The notes under the pieces were generated by a model. That model had not been told where the DNA came from. It was given only the letters and a program-made list of their open reading frames with translations, and ran no database searches. Source: Candidatus Uhrbacteria bacterium (GTDB lineage: Bacteria; Patescibacteriota; Patescibacteriia; 2-12-FULL-60-25). From it: a stretch of 6,234 nucleotides of DNA. Numbering within the stretch: the stretch's first letter is position 1; the number at the start of each line of letters is the position of its first letter. Positions 1-5,270 of this stretch are shown here, one piece after another. Both the position numbers and the translations under genes were made by a program. The DNA is taken from the NCBI GenBank assembly GCA_023246325.1, contig JAHFIO010000054.1:1-6234 (forward strand). Reading direction: 5' to 3'.

Positions 1-119
1 CCTTTCAATTCTTGGCGAACAACCGAAATGACATCCGTGCGTTCGAAAGCGTTTTTTGCAATTGCTTTCTGTAGGATGTTCAGCACGACAGCGCGTGATG
101 GACGTGTTAGGATATTCAT
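1..119 (-). CDS. 5' end of an unrecognised gene (partial, runs off the left edge)
   Basis: An ORF reading leftward opens with ATG at 119-117 and stays open for 39 codons to the window edge. It begins MNILTRPSRAVVLNILQKAI and continues with a mixed hydrophobic and charged segment that looks helical. I recognise no family in this fragment. No Shine-Dalgarno motif precedes the ATG. Instead it is preceded by a copy of the sequence (CTTTTTAAACTGAATCAT) that also lies just ahead of the divergent methyltransferase gene, which supports both a real start here and a shared control region. Codon use (CGT, GCA, GAA, mixed third positions) is like that of the neighbouring genes. The product is unknown; the call rests on the open frame, the start position and the divergent arrangement. 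Confidence 0.55.
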   Translation of the reverse strand, partial: MNILTRPSRAVVLNILQKAIAKNAFERTDVISVVRQELK

Positions 120-125
120 AATATG

Positions 126-251
126 ATGATTCAGTTTAAAAAGATGAAATGCGAAGTTTTGGAACCCCGATACGACGCAAGTGTACTTTTTTGGTACACT
201 GAGGAGTCATTGGGGTGAAAAACAAGCAGTTCGCTTTTTTAACTGAATCAT
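126..251. repeat. 126-bp segment bounded by a 17/18-bp inverted repeat between divergent genes
   Basis: The arm at 126-143 is the reverse complement of the arm at 234-251 with one mismatch (CTTTTTAAACTGAATCAT against CTTTTTTAACTGAATCAT). About 90 bp lie between them. Read outward, each arm ends within 6-8 nt of the start codon of the gene on its side. Allowing a 3-nt gap, the similarity extends further outward (ATAT). Two readings fit: a pair of operator or promoter half-sites serving both genes, or a small MITE-like element with terminal inverted repeats. No clear target-site duplication is visible. The rest of the intergenic spacer shows no clear sigma-70 promoter. Confidence 0.6.
180..200. 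promoter_or_regulatory. 7-bp perfect hairpin/palindrome in the divergent spacer
   Basis: AGTGTAC (180-186) and GTACACT (194-200) are perfect inverted repeats around a 7-nt loop TTTTTTG. It lies nearly centrally between the two arms of the larger inverted repeat. With no T-run after it on either strand it is a poor terminator. It could be an operator or an RNA hairpin. Function is not shown. Confidence 0.4.
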
Positions 252-256
252 ATTGA
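215..256 (+). CDS. Possible 13-codon leader peptide ahead of the methyltransferase gene
   Basis: GAGGAG at 201-206 lies 8 nt ahead of a GTG at 215. From there a 13-codon frame reads MKNKQFAFLTESY and stops at TGA 254-256. That stop overlaps an in-frame TTG (253) of the methyltransferase frame and ends 2 nt before its ATG at 259. The spacing is right for a translated leader whose ribosomes re-initiate on the downstream gene, which has no Shine-Dalgarno site of its own. The frame is too short for codon evidence and could be chance. The peptide shows no run of a single amino acid typical of attenuators. Confidence 0.25.
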   Translation: MKNKQFAFLTESY

Positions 257-258
257 GT

Positions 259-972
259 ATGCACAAAAATGAGCATTTAATCAAGGCTGTCGCTGACTTC
301 TATGAAAATCATGGTGGAAGTTTTGGTCGTACGCGAAGAGGTGTTTGGGGGATTATGCATTTAATAGTATCGCGACTTCATCCTGCCGATATATTGATGG
401 ATGTTGGTGGAGGCAATGCGCGACTCGCAAGATTTTTACCAAAAGATATTTCATATATAGATATCGAGCCATCACGTACTTTATGTGAAGATGGACGCGA
501 GGTTTTACGAATGCGAGGTGAGGGTGAAATTCGGCAAGGCGGATTTCCCGTATTACCTGCGAAAAACAATGAAGCAGATATTGTTACATGCCTCGCTGTA
601 CTACATCATATCCCTGGTTATAAAGAACGGCAGGATGCAGTGCGAGAATTATATCGAATTATGAAACCGGGGAGTACCTTGGTATTAACAGTTTGGAATT
701 TACGCTCCATACGATTCGCTAAAGTAAAAACATGGTTGGCTTCGTGGCTGCGCATGCCACTTGTGAAGGGCGGGGGATGTGGAGATGTATGGGTTCCATG
801 GAAAGCAGAAGGAGTGACCACGCAAAGATATGTCCATGCATTTACGACGCGAGAATTACGAAAATTATTTTTGCGAGATTGGGAAATAGAAATATGCAGA
901 TCATGGCGCGATACGTATCCTGCCAATGTATTTCAAGGAGTAAATTTGGTTTTGGTGGCGAAGAAAAAATAA
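259..972 (+). CDS. Trm9/ALKBH8-like class I SAM-dependent methyltransferase
   Basis: 237 aa from the ATG at 259; a TTG two codons upstream (253) is an alternative start. The protein has a Rossmann-type methyltransferase fold. Motif I is DVGGGNA at residues 48-54, the acidic end of strand 2 is YIDIE at 66-70, the motif IV region is DIVTCLAVLHH at 107-117, and MKPGS lies at 135-139. The extra features match the Trm9/ALKBH8 group: an N-terminal FYENHGGSFGRTRRGVW (residues 14-30, compare F..TR..W), VWN after the fifth strand, then D..VPW (176-181) and RYVHAFT (190-196). In eukaryotes that family methylates carboxymethyl-uridine at the tRNA wobble position with Trm112 as partner. Bacterial members have no settled substrate, so the tRNA role here is inference. 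No signal peptide or membrane segment is seen, so it should be cytosolic. It contains three copies of the GGCAGGAT octamer. It converges on the next gene. Confidence 0.85.
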   Translation: MHKNEHLIKAVADFYENHGGSFGRTRRGVWGIMHLIVSRLHPADILMDVGGGNARLARFLPKDISYIDIEPSRTLCEDGREVLRMRGEGEIRQGGFPVLPAKNNEADIVTCLAVLHHIPGYKERQDAVRELYRIMKPGSTLVLTVWNLRSIRFAKVKTWLASWLRMPLVKGGGCGDVWVPWKAEGVTTQRYVHAFTTRELRKLFLRDWEIEICRSWRDTYPANVFQGVNLVLVAKKK

Positions 973-997
973 AAAATCCCTGGTGGGTGCAGGGATT
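964..997 (-). terminator. Intrinsic terminator of the 169-aa gene, shared spacer with the methyltransferase
   Basis: AATCCCTG (975-982) pairs perfectly with CAGGGATT (990-997) around a 7-nt loop. Read on the minus strand the stem is followed by TTTTTTATTTTTT (976 down to 964), a good U-tract. On the plus strand the following bases (GGTGTGTTATTTC) are only weakly T-rich, so it serves the minus-strand gene best and the methyltransferase at most partly. The tract overlaps the last codons of the methyltransferase. Confidence 0.8.
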
Positions 998-1003
998 GGT
1001 GTG

Positions 1004-1513
1004 TTATTTCTTTAGCAGTTTCGTATACTGTGGAGATTTTCGTGGCGGGCTCCATGTAATATCGTTGTCACGAACTTTCCATGTATGTGATTGCGCTACA
1101 AGTGCATCTAATATCCAACGGAGAATATCCAATTGAGTAAACGTAAAATAATCTAGCAAGGTTATAATTGGAATTGCGTCAGGATTCAATTGCTTTCGTG
1201 TCACCGATTCAATTTCATTTCGTGTAATGATAACTGGTTGTGATTCGAAGCGCATATCCTGTATCGGTGGTTTGATGAAAACATAATTGAAACCATCTGT
1301 GTGGAAGAGGGTAGAAATTTCACAATCATATGTTTTCATGAGTGCGTTTGCAAATGTTGCAACAAGTTGGATTGGGATTCGTGTGCCGATTGCTGCCGTT
1401 TTACTAGACATGCTGCAATTGAATCCACCCACCATTTCTATGTGTCGTCCGTTTTTGTCTTGGTAATTACATTTTTCTTTCATCATGACGAATTTGTCAT
1501 AGGGGTTGAGCAC
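1004..1513 (-). CDS. Unrecognised 169-aa soluble protein
   Basis: The GTG at 1513-1511 is chosen because AAAGGAG (1525-1519) sits 5 nt upstream, the best ribosome binding site in the window. In-frame ATGs at codons 10 and 11 are less well placed. The product has no signal peptide or clear membrane segment. It starts with a polar, Cys- and Met-containing region. Mixed alpha/beta-looking sequence follows (TRIPIQLVATFANALMKTYD, residues 44-63; SQPVIITRNEIESV, 91-104). A hydrophobic aromatic helix (LLDYFTFTQLDILRWILDAL, residues 118-137) precedes a basic tail with WKVRDNDITW and PPRKSPQ. I recognise no family or catalytic motif. It is a single-gene unit: its own promoter lies just past the hup terminator, and its own terminator lies before the convergent methyltransferase. 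It lacks the GGCAGGAT octamer. A small regulator or toxin is possible, but nothing in the sequence decides it. Confidence 0.75.
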   Translation of the reverse strand: MLNPYDKFVMMKEKCNYQDKNGRHIEMVGGFNCSMSSKTAAIGTRIPIQLVATFANALMKTYDCEISTLFHTDGFNYVFIKPPIQDMRFESQPVIITRNEIESVTRKQLNPDAIPIITLLDYFTFTQLDILRWILDALVAQSHTWKVRDNDITWSPPRKSPQYTKLLKK

Positions 1514-1570
1514 GTATACTCCTTTGTAAGGTACGGGAACTTATACATAATCGTATTTGCGAGTATACGT
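1512..1570. promoter_or_regulatory. 10-bp perfect inverted repeat (GTATAC core) bracketing a promoter
   Basis: ACGTATACTC at 1512-1521 and GAGTATACGT at 1561-1570 are exact reverse complements, 39 bp apart. Each has the palindromic core GTATAC. One copy overlaps the -35 region of the 169-aa gene and the other covers its ribosome binding site and start codon, so a protein bound at both would close the promoter and the start. This is a candidate operator pair, possibly for autoregulation. The function is inferred from position only. Confidence 0.5.
1519..1525 (-). promoter_or_regulatory. Strong Shine-Dalgarno site AAAGGAG
   Basis: Read on the minus strand, AAAGGAG lies 5 nt before the GTG start at 1513 and fixes that start. 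No other gene start in the window has a comparable site, which sets this gene apart from its neighbours. Confidence 0.8.
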
Positions 1571-1573
1571 CAA
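1544..1573 (-). promoter_or_regulatory. Sigma-70-type promoter of the 169-aa gene
   Basis: On the minus strand TTGACG (1573-1568) is followed after 18 bp by TATGTA (1549-1544). The -35 box touches the base of the hup terminator stem, so transcription starts anew straight after the upstream gene ends. Predicted leader is about 25 nt and includes the Shine-Dalgarno site. Confidence 0.6.
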
Positions 1574-1622
1574 ATAAAAAAGAAAGCTGCTACCAAAAAG
1601 GTAGCAGCTTTCTTTTTTATTT
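1572..1622 (-). terminator. Very strong intrinsic terminator of hup, symmetrical on both strands
   Basis: The arms 1572-1594 and 1600-1622 pair without a mismatch (23 bp) around an AAAAA/TTTTT loop. The core is GAAAGCTGCTACC against GGTAGCAGCTTTC, flanked by A6 on one side and T6 on the other, so each strand has a U-tract. The right arm reaches the first base of the hup stop codon. It ends the rny-ymdB-hup block and insulates the 169-aa gene. Confidence 0.95.
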
Positions 1623-1912
1623 TATGCTACTTTTACAGCTTTAAGCGCGTCTTTCAAAGCTTTTCCTGCTTTGAATTTTGGAACGGTTACTGCTGCTATT
1701 TGAATTTTTTCTGATGGGTTTTGTGGGTTTACTCCGGTACGTCCAGCACGTTGCTTAGCGGAAAATGCGCCAAATCCGGAAATAGTTATTTCACCACCTT
1801 GCACCAAGGTGTCCGTTATCGTTGAGAGAAGGGTTTCAAACATGTCTTCTGCTTGTTTTTTAGATACGCTGGCTTTTTCTGCAATGACAGCTATCAGTTC
1901 AGCTTTGTTCAT
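1622..1912 (-). CDS. hup: HU-family nucleoid DNA-binding protein
   Basis: 96 aa, close to the usual 90-95 of HU. Residues 1-40 form the helical dimerisation part, opening MNKAELIAVIAEKASVSKKQ. The core GFGAF follows at 46-50. The DNA-binding arm has RAGRTGVNPQ at 55-64, with the intercalating proline at position 63 as in typical HU. Then comes the conserved VPKFKAGKALKDAL at 77-90. HU dimers bind and bend DNA with little sequence preference, compact the nucleoid and help replication, recombination and transcription. HU rather than IHF is favoured because the gene stands outside any ihfA/ihfB context, but the families are close. It lies 48 nt after ymdB, has its own promoter overlapping the end of ymdB, and is followed at once by a very strong terminator, which fits a highly expressed gene. 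The A/T-only stretch before the ATG holds no Shine-Dalgarno site. Confidence 0.96.
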   Translation of the reverse strand: MNKAELIAVIAEKASVSKKQAEDMFETLLSTITDTLVQGGEITISGFGAFSAKQRAGRTGVNPQNPSEKIQIAAVTVPKFKAGKALKDALKAVKVA

Positions 1913-1942
1913 ATAAGTATTTTAGTTTATTTAATAATATAC

Positions 1943-1971
1943 AGAATATCACGGTATAGATTAAACTGCAA
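1943..1971 (-). promoter_or_regulatory. Sigma-70-type promoter of hup
   Basis: On the minus strand TTGCAG (1971-1966) and TATTCT (1948-1943) are separated by 17 bp. The -35 box lies inside the last codons of ymdB. The predicted leader is about 25 nt, AT-rich, with no Shine-Dalgarno motif. It would allow HU to be made independently of rny-ymdB. Confidence 0.55.
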
Positions 1972-2755
1972 AAATATTACGCAATCTCTCCATAGCAGTG
2001 GTTCGTCCAGTTTCTGAATCAATTGTCACTAAAATAGCATTAGCTTCAGCTAATCCTGATTTTTGGGGGTCATATGCCTTCGCATCAGCATGTAGAAATT
2101 TTTGAATAGCAGGTTGCGCTTCAAATCCAACGACAGAATGATGTCCACCATTGCGACCAATATCGGTTACATAGCCGCATCCTGCAGGAAGAATTTTTTG
2201 ATCCGCTGTGGGCACATGTGTATGTGTGCCAAGTACAGCGCTTGCGCGACCATCAACATATAAACCAAATGCTTCTTTTTCAGAAGTAGTTTCCGCATGA
2301 AAATCTACAATAACGATTCGGCAGGATTCGTTTGCTGAAATTATTTTATCAAATTCTAAAAATGGATTTGATCCCGCATCTTTCATAAGTAAATTTCCGA
2401 GAAGATTTATCACAAGAATTTTAGAATTATTTTTTTCTAAAATCATATATCCATTTCCCGCATTCCCCGGACGAATATTGGCAGGGCGTATAAGTCGCTT
2501 TGACCAACGTGGATCTGAAAAGCACGAAAGACCTGATGCATTTTCCCATACGTGGTTTCCAGAAGTATATGCATCTATGTGTAGTGCATCTAATTCTAAT
2601 AGAGTTTTTGCTGAAATTCCTCTCCCATGTGAAAGATTTTCAACATTCGCTAAAACGAAATCTGGCGAAAATTTTTCTCGCCATTCTGGTAATGTAGACG
2701 CGATAACTTTTCGTCCGATTGATCCGACGATGTCGCCAAAAAATAATATTTTCAT
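1961..2755 (-). CDS. ymdB: YmdB-family metallophosphoesterase (2',3'-cyclic nucleotide phosphodiesterase type)
   Basis: 264 aa, the family's normal length. The dimetal-site motifs are all present: FFGDIVGSIGR with D8, NVEN with E39 and N40, SGNHVWE with N67 and H68, DFHAETTSEKEA with H153, and GTHTHVPTAD with H178 and H180. The family-specific TDIGRNGGHHSVVG follows at 197-210. In Bacillus this enzyme hydrolyses 2',3'-cyclic nucleotides and affects biofilm and motility choices, and it sits directly after the RNase Y gene, as here. The ATG is one nucleotide after the rny stop, so translation is probably coupled; no Shine-Dalgarno site is visible. The link to RNase Y suggests work on RNA decay products, which is inference. 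It carries one exact GGCAGGAT octamer and one near copy. Confidence 0.95.
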   Translation of the reverse strand: MKILFFGDIVGSIGRKVIASTLPEWREKFSPDFVLANVENLSHGRGISAKTLLELDALHIDAYTSGNHVWENASGLSCFSDPRWSKRLIRPANIRPGNAGNGYMILEKNNSKILVINLLGNLLMKDAGSNPFLEFDKIISANESCRIVIVDFHAETTSEKEAFGLYVDGRASAVLGTHTHVPTADQKILPAGCGYVTDIGRNGGHHSVVGFEAQPAIQKFLHADAKAYDPQKSGLAEANAILVTIDSETGRTTAMERLRNIFAV

Positions 2756-2756
2756 T

Positions 2757-4298
2757 TTATCTTGCGTATTCTACGACGCGTTTTTCTCTAATTAAAGTGA
2801 CGCGGACTTCTCCGGGGTATTTTAATTCCGCTTCAATTTTTGCCGCGACTTCTTTTGCCATTTTTGTAGCAGCAAGATCATCTATTTCAGCAGAGTTTAC
2901 GAATACGCGGATTTCACGTCCCGCTTGAATCGCATATACCTTTTCAACGCCTGCGAATGACATGGCGGTTGCTTCTAATTCTTCTAAACGCTTCACATAT
3001 AATTCTAAATTATCTTTTCGGGCACCTGGACGCGCGCCTGAAATTGCATCTGCCGCTTTTACGATTACGGCCTCTAATGTTTTTGGTTTATCTTCATGGT
3101 GTCCGATAGATTGGTAACATAATTCTTCAGGAAACCCGAATTTTTTCATTATTTGGTATCCAAGTTCTGGATGTGAACCTTGCATATCATGGTCAACAGC
3201 TTTACCGATATCATGGAATAAACCACCTTTGCGACATACACTTACATTTGCTTTTAATTCTGAGGCCATCATGGCTGATAGTTCGGCAACTTCCATGGAA
3301 TGCATTAAGGCGTTTTGTCCATATGATGTTCGATATTTTAATCGACCTAATATTTGAATTAATTTAGGGTCGATTCCTGCGACGGATATACCTAAAGTAA
3401 ATAAAGCGTCTTCTCCTGCTTTTCGGATTTCAACTGAAAGTTCTTTTTTGGATTCCTCAATTGTTTCTTCAATACGACCCGGATGAATGCGGCCATCAAC
3501 AATTAATTTTTCTAAAGCGCGACGTGCAATTTGTCGACGTATAGGAGAAAAACCAGAAATGGTAATTATGCCCGGTGTATCGTCAACAATTAATTCACAG
3601 CCCGTTAGCCACTCCAGTGCTTTTATATTACGACCTTCACGACCAATGATGCGTCCCTTCATTTCATCGTTAGGGAGTTGTACGAGAGAGGTTGTTGTTT
3701 CTGCTACTGTACTTGATGCTAATCGTTGAATCGTCACTGCGATAATATTTTTTGCTTTTTTATCTACTTCTTCACTTTCTTGTTCATCTAATTTTCTAAT
3801 ACGAGATAGTATCGTTTCTTTACTTTCTTCTTCCACTTGTGCAATTAAATTTTCTAATGCTTTTTCACGTGGCAATCCAGCAACTTCTTCTAGTTTTTTT
3901 GTTACAGATTCATGCTTTTCTAGCAATTCTTTTTCGCGTACAGCGACCGTAGCTATGTGCGCTTCAATCATTTTTTTCTCTTCTTCTACTTCTAGTAATT
4001 TTTTACTAAATTCAATTTCACGGTTGGTTAATTCCGTTCGTTGTGTTTTTAAGTCTTCGTTTAACTTTTTTTCTTCTATACGTGCATCTTCTAAAATTTT
4101 AATAGCTTTATCTTTCGCGCGATTTAAAATTTCCTGTTCTTTTGTTTCCGCTTGCGAAACGAGGAGTTTTGCCTTTTCTAAACTGACGGATGCTTCAATT
4201 TCCAGTTCTTTTGATTTGTTTCCTACGAATGATTTTGCGACAAGAACTCCAATTCCAGCACCAACAAGTATTCCAATAATTGCGTATAATATTTCCAT
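2757..4298 (-). CDS. rny: Ribonuclease Y, membrane-anchored endoribonuclease
   Basis: 513 aa, essentially the standard length of about 520. Residues 4-22 form a glycine-rich membrane anchor (AIIGILVGAGIGVLV). Residues about 30-160 are a charged heptad-type coiled coil rich in E and K. The KH domain has the GxxG loop GREG at 219-222 within GRIIGREGRNIKALE. The HD domain has H333 in LMHSMEVAEL, the H362-D363 pair in LFHDIGKAVDHD, H400-H401 in SIGHHEDKP, and D417 in AADAISGARPG. RNase Y makes initial cuts in mRNA decay and processing at the inner face of the membrane in bacteria lacking RNase E. It heads the tight rny-ymdB pair. The ATG at 4298 gives the exact family N-terminus; no Shine-Dalgarno site precedes it. 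Despite being the longest gene it has no copy of the GGCAGGAT octamer. Confidence 0.98.
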   Translation of the reverse strand: MEILYAIIGILVGAGIGVLVAKSFVGNKSKELEIEASVSLEKAKLLVSQAETKEQEILNRAKDKAIKILEDARIEEKKLNEDLKTQRTELTNREIEFSKKLLEVEEEKKMIEAHIATVAVREKELLEKHESVTKKLEEVAGLPREKALENLIAQVEEESKETILSRIRKLDEQESEEVDKKAKNIIAVTIQRLASSTVAETTTSLVQLPNDEMKGRIIGREGRNIKALEWLTGCELIVDDTPGIITISGFSPIRRQIARRALEKLIVDGRIHPGRIEETIEESKKELSVEIRKAGEDALFTLGISVAGIDPKLIQILGRLKYRTSYGQNALMHSMEVAELSAMMASELKANVSVCRKGGLFHDIGKAVDHDMQGSHPELGYQIMKKFGFPEELCYQSIGHHEDKPKTLEAVIVKAADAISGARPGARKDNLELYVKRLEELEATAMSFAGVEKVYAIQAGREIRVFVNSAEIDDLAATKMAKEVAAKIEAELKYPGEVRVTLIREKRVVEYAR

Positions 4299-4315
4299 AA
4301 GAATACGCCAATCTT

Positions 4316-4343
4316 CATATACAATAATTCGTCTTCTTTACAA
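4316..4343 (-). promoter_or_regulatory. Possible promoter of rny-ymdB
   Basis: On the minus strand TTGTAA (4343-4338) and TATATG (4321-4316) are 16 bp apart, placing the start of transcription roughly 10 nt before the rny ATG. That leader is too short for a normal ribosome binding site and none is seen. The boxes are only moderate matches, and read-through from truB may also feed rny. Confidence 0.4.
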
Positions 4344-4348
4344 AATAA

Positions 4349-4372
4349 CCGTTAGTAATTATGTTTTAACGG
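4349..4372 (-). terminator. Weak hairpin between truB and rny
   Basis: CCGTTA (4349-4354) pairs with TAACGG (4367-4372) around a 12-nt loop. On the minus strand it is followed by TTATTTTG, a short T-rich run. It may be a leaky terminator for truB or an operator next to the rny promoter. The stem is only 6 bp. Confidence 0.3.
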
Positions 4373-4376
4373 GGAA

Positions 4377-4553
4377 TCAGGAGATTTTTGATGATATGAT
4401 GAGTGAAAGTTTTGATATCATGTGACTTTTGCTGGAGAAGCTGATTTGTTGCACATCCGGAAAGGCGAAGTTAATAGTAAGGTTAGCAATGCTAGGATAG
4501 CAGATGTCAACCCTTTCGTCCAGATCCAAGTCGTCAGTTCTTTTTATGGGCAT
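4377..4553 (-). CDS. Doubtful 58-aa ORF overlapping the end of truB
   Basis: An ATG at 4553-4551 lies inside the last codons of truB (the TruB frame reads AAATGCCCATAA across it). The frame runs 58 codons to TGA at 4379-4377, filling most of the 245-bp gap before rny. It starts MPIKRTDDLDLDERVDICYP, acidic and then more hydrophobic, with a Ser-, Lys- and Ile-rich end. The stop-start overlap suits translational coupling. Against it: no known family, a TGA stop where every other gene uses TAA, and a length that chance allows. If it is not a gene, this stretch holds only the short hairpins noted, including ATGATAT/ATATCAT at about 4390-4421. Confidence 0.25.
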   Translation of the reverse strand: MPIKRTDDLDLDERVDICYPSIANLTINFAFPDVQQISFSSKSHMISKLSLIISSKIS

Positions 4554-5179
4554 TTTTCCGCATCTTTTATATCGTATGAACCAATTTTGGTACGTCGCAG
4601 GGCGGTAAGATATGCGCCACATTTTAAAGTAGCCCCAATATCTCGCGCCAAAGAACGTATATAGGTACCAGATGAAACGCGTGTACGGAATACTAAAATT
4701 GGCCAATCATATGAAATTAATTCCAGTTCATATATTTTTACCAACTTTTTCGGCAGGATGACGGTATCTCCTAATCCTGCCCTTGCTAATTCGTATAGCT
4801 TCTTTCCACCTATTTTTTTAGCAGAGTATATCGGTGCAGTTTGCTCATATCCACCTTGGAATTTTATGAAGGCCTTTTCCACATCCTGCCGAGAGGGGAT
4901 GGTGATATTTGGTGTTGAAACGATAATACCCTCTATATCATCGGTATTTGTTGTGGCGCCTAAACATGCAGTCGCCATATATTCTTTATCTAAACCTACT
5001 AAAGCGGTGAGTGCTTTGGTAGCAGGCCCTATGCCTAGTATTAATAATCCAGTTGCAAATGGGTCTAAAGTGCCAGCATGCCCTACGGCATGTGTGCCAT
5101 AGACACGCCGAATACGATCAACAACGTCGTGAGATGTGATTCCAGCAGGTTTATCAATAAGGAGTATACGACCTTCCAT
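4544..5179 (-). CDS. truB: tRNA pseudouridine-55 synthase TruB, catalytic core only
   Basis: 211 aa, against about 300 in E. coli and Bacillus. The whole catalytic domain is present. The N-terminus is ILLIDKPAGITSHDVV (5-20). The active-site loop is GHAGTLDPFATG with catalytic D39 (33-44). Next come KEY with the conserved Y67, YSAKKIGGKKLYELAR (118-133), SSGTYIRSLARDIG with R175 (169-182) and LRRTKIG (194-200). The protein then stops, so the C-terminal TruB_C/PUA part is missing. This is a clean TAA end, not a frameshift: the following sequence shows no remnant of that domain in any frame I examined. Short TruB proteins are common in reduced genomes. It converts U55 in the T-loop of tRNAs to pseudouridine. 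It has its own promoter with an almost leaderless start and contains three GGCAGGAT octamers. Confidence 0.96.
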   Translation of the reverse strand: MEGRILLIDKPAGITSHDVVDRIRRVYGTHAVGHAGTLDPFATGLLILGIGPATKALTALVGLDKEYMATACLGATTNTDDIEGIIVSTPNITIPSRQDVEKAFIKFQGGYEQTAPIYSAKKIGGKKLYELARAGLGDTVILPKKLVKIYELELISYDWPILVFRTRVSSGTYIRSLARDIGATLKCGAYLTALRRTKIGSYDIKDAEKCP

Positions 5180-5187
5180 AATAGAGA

Positions 5188-5215
5188 TGTATACAGTACA
5201 TACAGATTTTTACAA
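5188..5215 (-). promoter_or_regulatory. Promoter of truB, giving a nearly leaderless mRNA
   Basis: On the minus strand TTGTAA (5215-5210) and TATACA (5193-5188) are 16 bp apart, with TG directly before the -10 box. Only 8 nt (TCTCTATT) separate the -10 box from the ATG at 5179, so transcription should start within a base or two of the start codon. No Shine-Dalgarno site is present. Confidence 0.5.
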
Positions 5216-5227
5216 GCTGTATTGTAA
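5210..5227. promoter_or_regulatory. Palindromic operator candidate TTACAA-N6-TTGTAA
   Basis: TTACAA (5210-5215) and TTGTAA (5222-5227) form a perfect 18-bp dyad between the divergent truB and 190-aa genes. The left half is the -35 box of truB, and the dyad ends 6 bp before the -35 box of the other gene, so one bound dimer could affect both. The helix-turn-helix protein encoded next door is the obvious candidate to bind it; that is inference. Confidence 0.4.
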
Positions 5228-5233
5228 CTTGCC

Positions 5234-5261
5234 TTGACAAACTTTTGGGCATATGTAACAG
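5234..5261 (+). promoter_or_regulatory. Promoter of the zinc-ribbon/HTH gene, giving a nearly leaderless mRNA
   Basis: A perfect -35 box TTGACA (5234-5239) is followed after 16 bp by TAACAG (5256-5261), a weaker -10 box. Nine nucleotides later comes the ATG at 5271, so the transcript would start about at the start codon. There is no Shine-Dalgarno site before that ATG. Confidence 0.5.
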
Positions 5262-5270
5262 TACGTCTAT

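Noticed and set aside
732..1136. Plus-strand 134-codon frame overlapping the methyltransferase
   Set aside because: Out of frame with a clearly conserved methyltransferase, and it crosses the terminator into the convergent gene.
1301..1714. Plus-strand 137-codon frame rich in Phe and Cys
   Set aside because: Runs antisense through the 169-aa gene, across the hup terminator and into hup; it is a shadow of those genes.
4422..4664. Plus-strand 80-codon frame
   Set aside because: Half of it is antisense to the catalytic end of truB; no family resemblance and no start signals.
4377..4706. Longer 109-codon minus-strand frame starting inside truB
   Set aside because: The first 50 codons lie in another frame of the well-conserved truB core; only the part after the internal ATG at 4553 is worth considering.
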